Under the pieces are notes generated by a model, which saw only the letters and a list, made by a program, of their open reading frames with translations, ran no database searches and was not told where the DNA came from. Positions 44,789 through 56,675 of a stretch of 64,000 nt of DNA are shown here, one piece after another (within the stretch, counting starts at the first letter, position 1; each line of letters begins with the position of its first letter). The position numbers were made by a program, and so were the translations under genes. Source of the stretch: Plantago major (taxonomy: Eukaryota; Streptophyta; Magnoliopsida; Lamiales; Plantaginaceae); assembly GCA_026545765.1 (NCBI GenBank), contig CM048842.1:42913431-42977430 (forward strand), written 5' to 3'.

Positions 44789-45118
44789 GCATCATTTACA
44801 GGAGGTCATCAGATAGACACTCCCATGTACTTTCTCATACATGCAAGGGCATAGACATGCTATCGGATTGAAGAAGCATGGATAAAAAATGTTGAAGGTA
44901 ACGTTTGGATCCCCCAAAGCTGGCTTTCCTTATAGCATCGATATACTCTTTGTCGTTATTGAGCAACCTCAAATCATAGCATGCATCACGGTAACGTCTG
45001 GATCCCCCAAAGCTGGAAGACATTATTGGCCACCCATGGATGGCCAATAGAGAATTAGATCTTATTTAGGGACTTGGAATCCAATTTGCAAAACCTAATA
45101 AACAAAAAATAATGAAAA

Positions 45119-46544
45119 TGTTAGAAATATCTGTTAGTAGTTTGATCACTCATCACATGTTCTTATCTTAGCCAGAAAGGTGATTAAGTACTCTTGGTTC
45201 ACTTGAACATTGTAAAAGAGGAAATCACTGAGTATGATTAGTCTAGTAAATCTTGTATTAGGATTATAGGTCTCTGAGTGCAATTTTTATTTACAGAAGA
45301 CCATGAAGATCAATCCTAGCAATGGAGCTTTTCCGAAGAATAGAAGACTGAAGATTGCACAAGATTTATGAAGACATCAAGGTTTAGTCTAACTCAGAAA
45401 GACTATGTCCTTAATCCTTTCTTAAGTGTATTTACTTACTTTTGAAATATGATTCTGGACATATGACATCATGAGTATGGAGCATGCAAGCCATCAGAAA
45501 GGCTCTTGTATCCGTTGAAGACTACAGGACATAAATAGTACAAGTGCATTAATTGCATCGGCAGAAAAGCCGCTGAAGCACAGTCCTCTCTGAGACATGA
45601 GACAAGGACTTCTGAGTACTCATTTGAAGATAAGTATGGACTGAATTTGAATTGTGTCTAACGGATATCATTCCAACAACTCTCAAATTCATCTATATAT
45701 ATCACACACTTAGATGCTGAGAAATACACCTTAGAACGCTCTATCTTGCAAACTTACCATCAAGCAAAGTATTCTCTTAAGCACTCTACTACCCTTTCTG
45801 AAAGCTTTCTGTTGCTCGAAGAATCACTAAGTAGTTCTAAGTTGTCCTGAACCTTAACAAGAGATTGTTATTCGTGAAAGAGTTGAACTATCAAATACCC
45901 TTTCTGAAGCTCATTCTCCAGAACGGACATCAATTACTTGGGTCAGTAAAGAGCAGACTGCCATCCACTGAACAAGTGTATTAAGTAGTCTTGTTCTATT
46001 AGGCTCTCTGAAAATATAACTGAAAAGTTATACGAGAAGCCTCTCTGACAAACCTTATAACCAACACCATCAAGGCGTGGAGTAGAGGAAGTACTTGATT
46101 TGGGAAATCAAGGAATAACTCCAAGGTTATCTGAGTAGAGGAAGTACTTAGCTCTAGGAGCTGGGGAATAACTCAGGGCAACATTTGGTTGCGAACCATT
46201 TGTTTAAGAATATTAGAATAGGATTATTGTAAGGTGAACTCAATTATCTGTTCTAGTGAATTCTAGGTCTCAGAAAGACCGAAGTGGATTAGTTGGAGGA
46301 TTACGCCACCTCCAGATACCACTATACTTGCTGTGTCATTTACCTTTCTGTATTTACATTTCAGCAAAGCACACACACATACTTATTGTTTCTGCACTTA
46401 CCTATCTCAAAGTCTTCCGCGCTCTGAATTTAAGTATCAGAAACCCCCAGGTTTCTGAGAAACTGTGTTTATCGACAAAAGTTTTAAAAGACTATTCACC
46501 CCCCCCCCCTCAAGTCTTTTACTTTGTCGTTATCTGGACCAACA
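45119..46544 (+). mobile_element. Sirevirus solo LTR, same family as 8340-23225
   Basis: 1426 bp beginning TGTTAGAAATATCTG and ending TATCTGGACCAACA. It is closely similar along its whole length to the reverse complement of 8340-9773, and is flanked by GAAAA on both sides (45114-45118 and 46545-46549). The perfect target duplication shows that it came from a complete insertion that later lost its interior by LTR recombination. It carries 11 C at 46499-46509, where the family has its variable G/C run. Confidence 0.95.
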
Positions 46545-46760
46545 GAAAATAAAGAGAAGGAATTAAAGAAATACAAAAATCAAAGTATTTGATGGCATTT
46601 TGGTGAATATATCCAACTTTAGCCGCCACGTCATCAAAATGCAATTCCAACTCAACAGGTCCATTGACTTTTGGACCCATATGTAATTGGAAAAATCTTC
46701 AGTTCATTTTTTTGACAAAATTGTAATTAAATCCTATAATAGGGGGAGGGGAGATTTGTA
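46545..46760 (+). repeat. Local duplication, copy B (right part)
   Basis: Matches 44265-44470. The first few bases are the LTR target duplication. The left part of this copy lies at 45076-45118. Confidence 0.8.
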
Positions 46761-46925
46761 GTTGGATCAAATTTACGGGGGTATCATATGTAATTGTGCC
46801 GTAATAAATACATTTGTTGATAATATATAGAAACCCTCTATTTGCTCAATTATATCACCACTTTTCAAAATCAATGAATCACTGAATTTTTACGGGAGTA
46901 CCATAGATGATATCTCTATAACTCC
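46761..46925. other. Unassigned spacer before the second Sirevirus
   Basis: A/T-rich, nothing recognisable. Confidence 0.4.
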
Positions 46926-48533
46926 TGTTGGTCCAGATAACGGCAAAGGAAAAGACTGGGGGGGGGGGTGAATAATCTTTTACAACTTTTGTCGATAAAC
47001 ACAGTTTCTCAGATATCTGAGAAGATATCTGATACTTAATTTCAGAGAGCGGAAGACTTTTCTGTGATAAGTGCACGTGCTCAGCAAGATATAATGTGTT
47101 TAAATACTTAGCAGAATAAAGAGAACGATAAGTAAATTGCTGAAAGTAAATAACACGTCTTTTATAGTGGTATCTGAAGGTGGCGTAATCCTTCAACTAA
47201 TCCACTTCGGCCTTTCTCAGACCTGGAATCCACTAAGACAGATAATTGAGTTCACCTTACAAATATCTTCTCTCAATTCCTAAAATACACTAGGTTCCCA
47301 ACCAAGTGTTCCTCCTGAGTTATTCCCCGGCTCCCAGCCAAGTACTTCCTATACTCAGAAACCTTTGAGCTGTTCCTTAGTTTCCCAAACTAAGTACTTC
47401 CTATGCTCAGTAACCTTGGAGTTATTCCTTAGTTTCCCAAACTAAGTACTTCATGTATTCCATGTTGTTTTAAGGTGTTGGTTATGAAGGTTTGTCAAGT
47501 GAGTAGTCTTACTAACTTTTCAGTAATTTAAGCATACTCTATAGAACAAGAATCACTTAACACACTTCACAATGTGTGGTGATATGTTCTTTACTGACCC
47601 AAGTCTATGTTAACTGTTCTGGAGAATGAAACTCATATACTTGATCTTTTGATTCAACTCCTTCACCGATAGCAATGCTTGTTAAGGATCAGGACACTTA
47701 GAACTTTCGTGCTACTTAGAATTCAAGAGCTTAGTTGCAACTGTAAGCTGAAGAGTAGGTAGGTTGAAGGCTTGTGTGCTTGAATGAATAAGTTCATTTT
47801 GTGTGCTAGTTCAGGGTGTGTTTCAAGCATTCTAAGTGGTGATATTTATAGTTGAATTTGAAGTCGTTTGAATAGTATCCGTTAGGGTCAATTCAAATTC
47901 AAACTATTGATATCTGAAAATAGTACTGCAGAAGACGTTGTCGTTTTTCAGAGATTTTCTCTTTTGTTCAGATGTCTCTGTATGCGCATTTATTGCATTG
48001 TACTATTTTTGTCCTGTAGTGCCAACGTAACTATGCACGCTTTCTGAAGCATTGCATGTCCCTTCCAGAGACCTTCACATCTCCAGATACCCGTTGAAAT
48101 ATTGTTTCCCAGAAACATAGTTTTATCCAAGGTATCTGAGTGTAGGTTTCTGTGGGCACTTTTCCTCGTTCAGAAACCTTGTGTTCTCAGATATCTTTTG
48201 CAAAACTTGCTTAGTGAACAACACTTGTTTCTTTAAGATATCTGGACATGGGTATCTGATGAGACCAATTTCCTTCGTCTTTAGCAATCTTGTGCAGTCT
48301 TCAAATCTTTAAATTTGTTGAATTCTTCTGCCGGATGCCTTCTTCTTGGTCTTCTTCAAAGATATAGAAATTACATTCAGAGACCTAACATCCTATACAA
48401 GATTTGCTAGATTAACATACTTAGTGATTTTCCTCTTTTATAGTGTTTAAGTGAACCAAGAGTACTAACCACCTTTCTGAGCTAAGATAAGTCATTAGGT
48501 TGCTGATCAAAATCTAAACAGATATTCCTAACA
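46926..48533 (-). repeat. Second Sirevirus 3' LTR
   Basis: 1608 bp. In element sense it begins TGTTAGGAATATCTG and ends TATCTGGACCAACA like the first family, but most of the body is clearly diverged. It contains a run of 11 G on the plus strand (46958-46968) and many ATATCTGA words. A tract reading TGATCAGAAAGGGGGAAATT on the minus strand adjoins it at 48534-48553. Confidence 0.88.
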
Positions 48534-48908
48534 AATTTCCCCCTTTCTGATCAGTCAACGATGACTATCTTTAAAACCTATTACAATTTGGAAGAGGGAA
48601 CAATCCAACACTTAATCATTTCTTATGATCTTTTCAATTCATTTTAATTAAGTGCAGAAAGTAAACATCAACCAAATCACAAGGTGTGATCTTTGCTGAC
48701 AAGTTATCTTTTTATAGATTGATATCTAAGAGTAGGTTCATCAGATATGTTACATGGAAAGTTCATAGATAACTTAATAAAAAAATATTTCAGTACAATC
48801 AGCAAGATACAAAAATTACATAGTAAACTAGGACAACAGGAGTAACAAAGCTCCAAGTAGACATCCTAATAAACTAGTCTTCAAGTCTTCAATCAGCGTA
48901 TCTATGGA

Positions 48909-49505
48909 TCAATTAGCAAATTCCCTATCCCCAAACCTTTTGATATCATCTGAGTCGTCATAGAGCAAAGTTCTGACTAACATCTCAGTTTCTCTGGCAT
49001 AACTACAGACTTCTTTGTATGATTTGGTGGGATTCTTCTTGGCAAAGTGTTTGACCCATAAATACTTTTCCCATTTCCAGGCATGCTCAATTCTGATATC
49101 TGATAGCTTGAAGTATTCATATATGATCCTCAGATATCTGATGTCACCTTTGTATTGATCTTCAGTCATGTAGAATGACTCAAAGGGTTCCACAGCAAGT
49201 CTTGGCCTTGTGCCTGTTCCAGTCATCTTGGGAATTATGTGCACATCATCTGGTTTCCCATAAGGACATTCAAAATAGAGGTCCTTTTCTATGGCTTCAG
49301 TTCTTTTGGAGACTTCAAAATCCAGCCATGATTTGACATGCTTTGGATTTATCAGTACTGGCTTATCTTTTCTCCATGCCATGAGTTGTTTATAGACTGG
49401 TTCTGGAAATTTTTTATTTACCAGTAAGTGCTTGAGTTCCAGAATCCAGTAGCCATTCTTCTGATTAATGCACCTGTAGACAGAGGAGTCATTGTTGGTC
49501 TTCAC
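48909..49505 (-). pseudogene. Second Sirevirus post-pol region, distal conserved part
   Basis: 198 codons, with WILELKHLLVNKKFPEPV, FESFYMTEDQYKGDIRYL and a final Asp-rich helix. Two segments match the first Sirevirus at 10294-10766 closely. No known fold was recognised and there are no membrane segments. It is one end of the extra gene. Confidence 0.65.
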
Positions 49506-52500
49506 ATACTCAATCTTGGCTTCTTTAGGCCTGAGTGGTAGTTGAAGTTTTTCTTTGTTCAGCTCTCAACCTGTTCCTCCTTCGTCTTGAATTCTCCCTT
49601 GGGGGATTTCTTGAAGAACCACCCTGGATTGACTTGGTATTTCCAAAGGGAATTTTAGCTGCTAAAGGCTTTGCAGCTATGGACTCAGATAGGCTGTCAA
49701 CCCTTTTTCTTTTTCTGTAAAGAGGAGCTTCATCTACATCTGTCTCTTCATCATCATCATCAAGATCAATTCTTGTGGGAATTTTGCAGCCTTTTTCATT
49801 GCCCTAGGATTTGATTTGTCCTTCTTCTTCTTCTTCTTCTTCTTCTTCTTCTTCTTCTTCTTCTTCTTCTTCTTCTTCTTCTTCTTCTTCTTCTTCTTCT
49901 TCTTCAGAAGACTCATCAACCCCTTTCACTTGTCTCCTCCTTGGACCCTTGGTACTCCTTGGAGGTCTCTGTGCCATGGCCCTTGTTGTTATTGTTTGTT
50001 CAGGAGGTTGCTGGGAAGCAGCTTGACTTGAGGAGGTCTCATTGATTCTGAGTGGTGGTTGGGAAGATTTCTTCTTGTTTCCTCTTCCTTTCTGAGCACC
50101 AGAACCTTCCCCTTGTGTCACAAAGGATTCTGAGAGAGACTCAAAGTTTTCTTGTAGATAATTGTAAGCAGCAACCAACTTCTGAAGTTTAGCCTTGAGC
50201 TCTTGATTTTGTTTGATAAGTCATATTTCCTTACCAGTGAGCTCTGCCAGTGGACCTTGAGTAGCATATGCTTTTCCAGCAGCATAGCTAGCATCATTGA
50301 GGGCTTTTTCAGCAAGATTATTGTCATCATCCCCTACCATGCCTAGGTCTCTCTGAGCAATGACCAAGCTTGTTGTTCTCTGAGTGATTAACTCAGTGAA
50401 CTTCTTCATTTCAGCAGAGACTGATGTAATTTCTTCTTCATTTTGGTGAGACAACTCATTTCTTAGAGTTGCCAGAACCTGGTACCTGGCCATGTAATCA
50501 TGGGAGTTGAGATTTGGTGTCTTACTGAAGCTTTGAGGAGCTATCAGTTTTCTCTTTAAGTGAGAAACTCCCAAGTGAACATTTGCATGTTCTGCCAAGG
50601 TTCTGTCTTCTTCTTCATCTGAGTCTTCATCCTAGTGATCTTCATCCTCTTGGGCATTTTCATCAATATTCTCTAGCCCAGCAACCATCTCAGAGATGGG
50701 CTACTTTCCTTTCAGTGAGGAGGATGGTACATCTTTTGGTAATGCAGCCTTAGCATCATGCTTGTCTTTAGATACTTGCTCAGTATCTAATTCTTCAGCA
50801 ATTGCCTGAACAGCAAGCTGTAGTTCTTTTATTTCAACATAAGCTTCCATTTCCTTGATTGTTTGATCTTCAATCTTTTGGAGCTTTGCTTTAGATTCAG
50901 CTATCTTTTCTTCTAGTTGAAGATTTAGCTGTTGTTCTTCCTCCAACAATTGTTTGAGTTGAGCAACTCTGGCTTGTGCATCCAATATTTTCTGAGTGTT
51001 GTCCTCAGAGTGCTCAACTACTTGTTCAGTAGAGTCTTTTTGTTTGGGAGATGGATGTGTAGACTTCTGAGGAGATGGAGGAGGGGAATTTTGTGAATTC
51101 CTCTCAGTGTACTTTTCAGCAACTGAGGTATTATTACCTTGTGCAATCCCTCCTGTCCCTTGTGCAGGGGCATCATCATCATCATCCTTTTTGTCATCAT
51201 CATCCTTGTGATGGTCATAAGGAGGTTCTTCAAAATTATTCTCATATGTTTCCTCCTCATCTTCAGAAACCAGATTGATCACTTCAGGAAGTGTGACCAA
51301 TTGCCCATTTACTTCCTCTTGTTCAGAGGGCATGCACTGTAGGGACTTGGGCAAGATTGGCTTGAATGCCATCTCCATTTGGTCTGACCATCTGCCTTTT
51401 CAAAGGATTCAATAAGCTTGTGTGCTACTTCCTTCATGAAGTTCTTATTCATCAACGTGGCAAATGCGATTGCTCAGTTGGAAACATTGCATGGACATAA
51501 TTCTCCAAGTCAAATGCTCTTGCTCTTCTGGTAGGGTGATCAGTGACCCTTGTGATCTCAAACAGATCAGAGCATCTGAGTCTCTGCCATTTCTTGAAAC
51601 ACTTTAGATGCTTTGGCAGAGTATGAGCCTTGAAGAATGGAAGTAGGTCCTTGTTCAAATCTTCAGGGACAACTAAGCCACTAGCTTGAGCCTGAAAGAG
51701 AGAGTTTTGAGTTAGTTTCAAAACTTTAGTAGATATCTGGATTTTAGAGTAGTCAAGTATCTGTGTTACATGTGCAACAACAACAGGCTCAGAAAGTTGG
51801 ACTACTGAGGTTCCAGGTGCCTCAGATATCTTGGTGTGAGGAGGAGACTTAGAAGTCTGATCCTCAGCATCCTCTCTTTCTTTTTGAACCTGAGAATAAA
51901 AACATAACACTTAGAAGTTTATCAGGAGAGAAACACTTAGTCAATTTGATATCTGAGATGTCAATTACCTCCACAGTAGGAGGCTCAGACACTTGTCTCT
52001 CAGAAACTTGTGCAGTTTCTGGTATTCTCTCTGGTGATGAAGGCTTGGTGGCCTCATCAATTTCCATTGGTTGAGGGGATTGAATGGGCAATTCCCCAGC
52101 AACTTCTACTTCTGTTTGAGCCTATGAGTAGAAAGTGTTAGGTATTTAGAAAAATGATTAGAGTAACATTGTGAAGAATATAGATATCTGAGATATATAC
52201 CTTCTCAATAGAAGGCTCAGATACTTGTTCCTCAAAGACTTTCTGAGTCTCTGGTTGATTCTCTGATGATTTAGGCTTCTCAGCCTCATCATTTTTCTTC
52301 TCAGTTGGGGCCTATTAGAAACAAACACTTAGTTAGTCAAGTGTATACAATAGATATCTGAAAATTTATGTCTTAAGAAAATATTTTCCACATGTAATAC
52401 AGGCTCAGGTTCCTTAAGTGTTAAGGCTATGGGAGCCTCCTTCTCAGTCTCTGAGGCAAGCTTTGCAGCTTCCTCTTGTTCTTTTGTTTCTAATTCAGCC

Positions 52501-52815
52501 TGTAACAAATAAATTTTATAAGTAACAAGATTTATAAACATAAAATATCACAAGTAGAGAGTTAAACCATTCAGCTACCTGAGCAGTGTCAGGCTGATTG
52601 GTCTCTAGAACTTGTGACCCTTCTATGCTTTGGTCTTGTTGTTCCATTTCAGCTTCTTTGTTTGAAGTTTCAGGTACTTTAGACCTTTTCTGTGTGTGCA
52701 ACTCAGTTGCCTCCCCTGGTTGATCATTCTGAGCAGATGCCTCAGTTGATCCCTCTCATTGAGTTGGGGAACCTGCTCATTTGCAGGATTTTCTTCAGCA
52801 TTCAGAAGTGCTAGT
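49506..52815 (-). pseudogene. Second Sirevirus post-pol (env-like) region, remaining blocks
   Basis: Minus-strand blocks parallel those of the first Sirevirus. They comprise a coiled-coil, acidic block (51378-50221, with LKQLLEEEQQLNLQLEEKI) and a compact segment near 51690-51500 (KHLKCFKKWQRLRCSDLFEI). A row of short exon-like blocks lies at about 51890-52840, separated by spacers that begin GTAA/GTAT-like and end in AG, mostly followed by GCTC. The distal acidic part is expanded by a GAA repeat. The product is unknown; the parallel design in two families suggests that the layout is old and maintained. Confidence 0.6.
49821..49905. repeat. (CTT)n microsatellite, about 28 units
   Basis: Perfect CTT repeat on the plus strand (GAA on the minus strand, coding a run of Glu in the extra Sirevirus gene). 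Long and pure, so probably young and length-variable. Confidence 0.97.
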
Positions 52816-52818
52816 TGT

Positions 52819-53755
52819 TGATACGGAAATGTGTCCAATCCGTTAAGGGCGCCATAGAGCGTGTCCTAGAGCGCATCAAGGCTAAGATAGCCATTCAAAG
52901 CTAGTCCGACCTTCGAGTGGTCCGTCCTAAAGGAAACCATCTCAGGTCAACTAGTACTCACAAGTTAGCACGCCATTTCAGCTAGGTCCGACCAAGCTAG
53001 ATGGATGACTTCCGAGCCTGACAAAAGGTTACCTGGTCCTCCCAAGTACCGCAACCTGTCAGTCCTAAGATGCTAAATGGACCGGACGAGAGAATCTCAG
53101 ACGCCACCAGTACAGTAAGACCAAACGTATTTGACAGAACCACTGAGAGGCTTCCGTGGAACTCTAAGGTCCGGACACCTAGAGTTACCCAAGGCAGAGT
53201 CATCCAATCATGCGGATCTATCCGAGGGACTTACACGGACCCAACATGCAGAACAGTACTCTCAGAGGGAAAGGACCAAACTACCCTCCCAGCCCATTAA
53301 TTAGTATTGGATTACTATTCACTAATGGGCCATGGGCCAAAGGTAGCATTGGTGTCCAAATCTGAGGCATACACTTGGCATCATCTTATGAGCTACTTCA
53401 TAAGTATACGATAACTATAAATATAACACAAGGTCCAAGACCTTAAGGTAAGCATGATCAAAGGGAAATCCCCTAGGAAATTGTGTTGTCTCCTAAGTTC
53501 TAAACATCCTTGATTTCATTACCTTTCCCATTACTATTGCATTGAGAGCTTTCATCTCTCCTTTGAGTAAAGCCCCCTTCCGGATTGACTTAGGCAATCC
53601 GGGTAACCCATTCTAACCCCCCCCCCCCCCCCCACTTAGTCCTTTCAGGTACTCTTGCTCGGACAAGCCTTCTCTCGGGCTTCAAGTTGGAGGCGGATCT
53701 TAGATTAGGTTACTTGTAGTAGTAGTGTTGGTGTTTGAGGTTTTATCCCTCATCA
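52819..53755 (+). repeat. Tat element 2, 5' LTR
   Basis: About 937 bp, starting TGATACGGAAATG and ending CCCTCATCA, which gives TGAT/ATCA inverted ends. It contains ACTATAAATATAAC near 53412-53425, a likely promoter TATA, and a run of 17 C at 53617-53633. Confidence 0.8.
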
Positions 53756-53758
53756 TTT

Positions 53759-53778
53759 TGGCGCCGTCTGTGGGAACC
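53759..53778 (+). other. Tat element 2 primer binding site
   Basis: TGGCGCCGTCTGTGGGAACC, three bases inside the LTR and identical to the site of the first Tat element. Confidence 0.92.
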
Positions 53779-53810
53779 TTTACAAAAAGATCTGTGTTTG
53801 TGTTGTGCTG

Positions 53811-56623
53811 ATGGCTAGAACGAGACGAACAGCTCGGACTAGTGCTGCAGGCGTGGGAACACCACCACCACGCCCACGAGGATGTTTGCCCACCCGGGGA
53901 TGAAGGGCCGCTGTGGCTGGAAGGAACGCTGGAAGGAGATATCCGAGCGACGGGCGGACCGCCGGCCCGTCCTCGGATGAGGGAAGAGACGCCCCGCTTA
54001 GAGGAGGCCAGAGCGTCCCTGTGAATATCGTGCCTACGGACCATGGAGAAGGGGTAGCACAAGCTTCTCCGGCAGAAGCTCAAGGCCCTACCACAGGTCA
54101 ACAGTTTACGATGCCCGATGGTCGCGTTGTCCGCACAAGCGACCTCGGACTAAGCGAAACTCAGTTTGATAGGTTGCTCACGATTATCCAAGGATGCCTA
54201 GGGTCTAACAATGCCCACCCTCAGCAAGCCACTCCGCCAGTGGTTACTCCGGTTCAAGCGGAGCCCGCCTTGTCAAGAAACAGACAGCGTCCGATCCAAC
54301 AGAGGTTGGGAGATCAGCTGCCCCATGAGGATTTGCGAAACCTTCTTGACCGACGGGCCTCTGCTTCGCAAGTTCGGGGTGAGGGAAGCCCGAATGGGAG
54401 GAGAGAGTACCAAGAAGGAGGTAACAGGCAGCCAGGAGGTCCGCGACAAGCTCCCATGAGGGACAGAGATCATGTAGCAGAGACCATTCCAGTTGTCCGG
54501 CTAGACGAACTCCCCGCGGATGTCGCAGTCCATCCACGGACAGGAGAGGTCATGACAGCGGATGAAATCTCTTGACAAAAAGCTTTAGAAACCCAAATCC
54601 TGAACCTCGGACGCCTGGTAAAAGACCACGAGCAGATCACTACAAGTGCACCAAACCCTCTGTGTGATGATATCATGAGGGAAAAGGAAAGAAATAGGAA
54701 CTCGGACCAAGTGATTCCGAACTTGGAATACTACTACGGGGATACTTGTCCCGTGGGTCACCTGACAAGGTACAACAGCAAGATGGATTCCAAGGGGCTG
54801 AGTGACAATACTAAAGCCCTTACGTTCTCATCCACCCTCTTCGGCACGGCTATGGATTGGTACACCACTTTGCCAAACAAGTCAATAAGGTCGTATGCAG
54901 ATCTATCTTCTAAGTTCTTAGCACGGTTCGGAAAACAAAAAGAAGAAAACGTACTGTAGAGCACCTGGCAGAAGTCATCCAAAGGGAACAGGAAGATCTT
55001 CGAACTTTCCTAGATCGCTTCAATACGGAAGTACTCCGAGTTGAGCCCCATAGTATTAAAGAACGGGTCCGTCACCTGTACGCTAATACTTACAACTCCG
55101 AGCTGCGGAGGAAGCTCTCTAGTCAGGAAGTGAGGAGCGAAAAGCACTTGGATGACATCTGTGAGGAGGTGATGTACGGAGAAGAATACCGAAGGAACGT
55201 ACCAGTCCGAGCAGGATCGAAGAAGGGAAAGGAACCGCAAAGACAAGAGCAACGCCAGGGGAAGTTTGACCCGAAGAAAGATCACAGAGACAAAGGCATT
55301 TACAGGGAGAGGAGTCCGCCCAGGAGATTCGCGGACTACACGCGCCTCAATAAGCCGAGATCCGACATCTTGGCCACTATTGTTGAGAAAAAGTTGGACA
55401 TCCAATGGCCAAAGCCATCCCATAATCGGAGAAACAGAAATGCGAAGGGATACTGCAAGTTTCACATGAGCAGAGGCCATGAGACTGACGACTGTATCCA
55501 GTTAAAAATAGAGGTCGAGCACCTGGTGAGAGAAGGCAAGTTGAAGGAGCACATATATGCGGACGAGCCCTCCAGGCACGATAGAACGGAGCGGAGGAGG
55601 GAGGATAACGCTGCTGACCCACCACCTCGCCCACTATCTTTGCCACCTCCGCCAGTAGGCTATCCGCCACGCATGGAAGGACATCCGTACAGATACGGCG
55701 ATGAGACGGAAATGGAGAACCCTCCGTACAGCGGAGTGATCAACACTATCGCAGGCGGACCCTCTGGAGGTGATAGCAGGAATGCGAGAGAGCGGACCGC
55801 CCAAAACCTTCGGAACAATGATAGGGCGTACGGTGCCCCCGCGATTCGAGGAACAAATGCAATATCTTTCGACGATAGCGAAATCCCCCCTCCTACGGCA
55901 GGAGGCGAGGAGATTGACGACCCGGACGTTCCTCTTGTAGTTTCATTGACCATCGCGACTTATCGAGTGAACAAAATTCTGGTGGATACCGGGAGTTCTT
56001 CGAATATCATCTCTAAGAGGACACTAGATCAGATGGAGTTGGGAAGAATCTGCTACGACAGAGTTCACACCTCTATACTAGGGTTTGGAGGAGGAACTGT
56101 TCGACCACTAGGAAGTGTTACGTTACACGTTTCACTCGGAACCTTCCCGGCCAGGGTAACACAGTCGGTCCGATTTGTCGTGGTTGATCGGACCTTCGAC
56201 TATAACGCCATCTTTGGGCGCCCAGGACTCAATCAATTCCGGGCTATTTCATCCACCTTACACAACAGAATGAAATTTCCAACTCCCTTCGGAGTAGGAG
56301 AAGAGGTAGGAAACATCCGAGAAGCTTGGGAGTGTTACATTATGTCCACGAGAAGAGCATCTGCCCCCGTTTTGGCAGTCACGGTGACCTCCGATCCGAG
56401 AGTTGTTCTCCCGCCCAAACAGGAGAATCCGCAGATAGGGGTAGGAAGCCCGAAGGAGAAGTTCCCTAGAACTGCACGGATCGAGCCTCACGAAACTCTC
56501 AAGGAAATCGAGATTGTTGTTGGAAGCCCGGATAAGAAGACTAGAATCGGAACAGAGATGAGCATAGAAGTGGAGATGAAACTTATTGCTTGTCTCCGAG
56601 ACAACAGGGATGTATTTGCTTGA
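53811..56623 (+). pseudogene. Tat element 2 gag and protease
   Basis: From ATGGCTAGAACG at 53811 a Pro/Arg-rich N-terminus leads to the gag domain (FGTAMDWYTTLPNKSIRSYA, then SKFLARFGKQKEE, about 54830-54950). A basic region with RSPPRRFADYTRLNKPRSD and a Cys/His knuckle (YCKFHMSRGHETDDC, near 55450-55500) follow. The protease motif KILVDTGSSSNIIS (about 55975-56015) and FDYNAIFGRPGLNQFRAI (about 56195-56245) follow and lead into the linker before reverse transcriptase. Broken in a few places. Confidence 0.9.
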
Positions 56624-56675
56624 GTCTTGATGATTTGAAGGAATAGATCCGAGAATCACTGTTCACCGTCTGAAC

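Larger units (their letters stand above)
42044..45047 (-). mobile_element. Decayed Helitron: 3' terminus and RepHel helicase fragments
   Basis: The minus strand ends at 42044 with CTAG followed by T. Just inside lies a GC-rich imperfect hairpin around GGGGGCGACGCCACGG (42055-42071): the 3' signature of Helitrons. Pif1-type helicase fragments precede it in the right order and strand. They are a piece with SFGGSKRYLQHFLSMLLQSDS (45047-44835), then YDFDDMFEQHNHLHLCLTN and VYHTIM (43645-43328), then LIIWNETPMTYRFCFEALD (43187-42996), then a stretch near 42540-42400 with DIVPEVNDYVSSLLPGDAT. The helicase is split by unrelated sequence at 43650-44820 and carries frame changes. The 5' TC end is not identified. 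Confidence 0.8.
46926..52815 (-). mobile_element. Second Sirevirus-type Copia element, 3' part, split by Tat element 2
   Basis: A related but different family from the element at 8340. It has a longer LTR (46926-48533), the same type of polypurine tract, and the same post-pol gene region on the minus strand (48909-52815). Sequence of the second Tat element begins at about 52819, so the rest of this Sirevirus (pol, gag, 5' LTR) should lie beyond the window's right edge. It is a fossil copy with several breaks in the visible part. Confidence 0.88.

Noticed and set aside
49811-50031. Plus-strand frames with poly-Ser or poly-Phe
   Set aside because: They are shadows of the CTT microsatellite.
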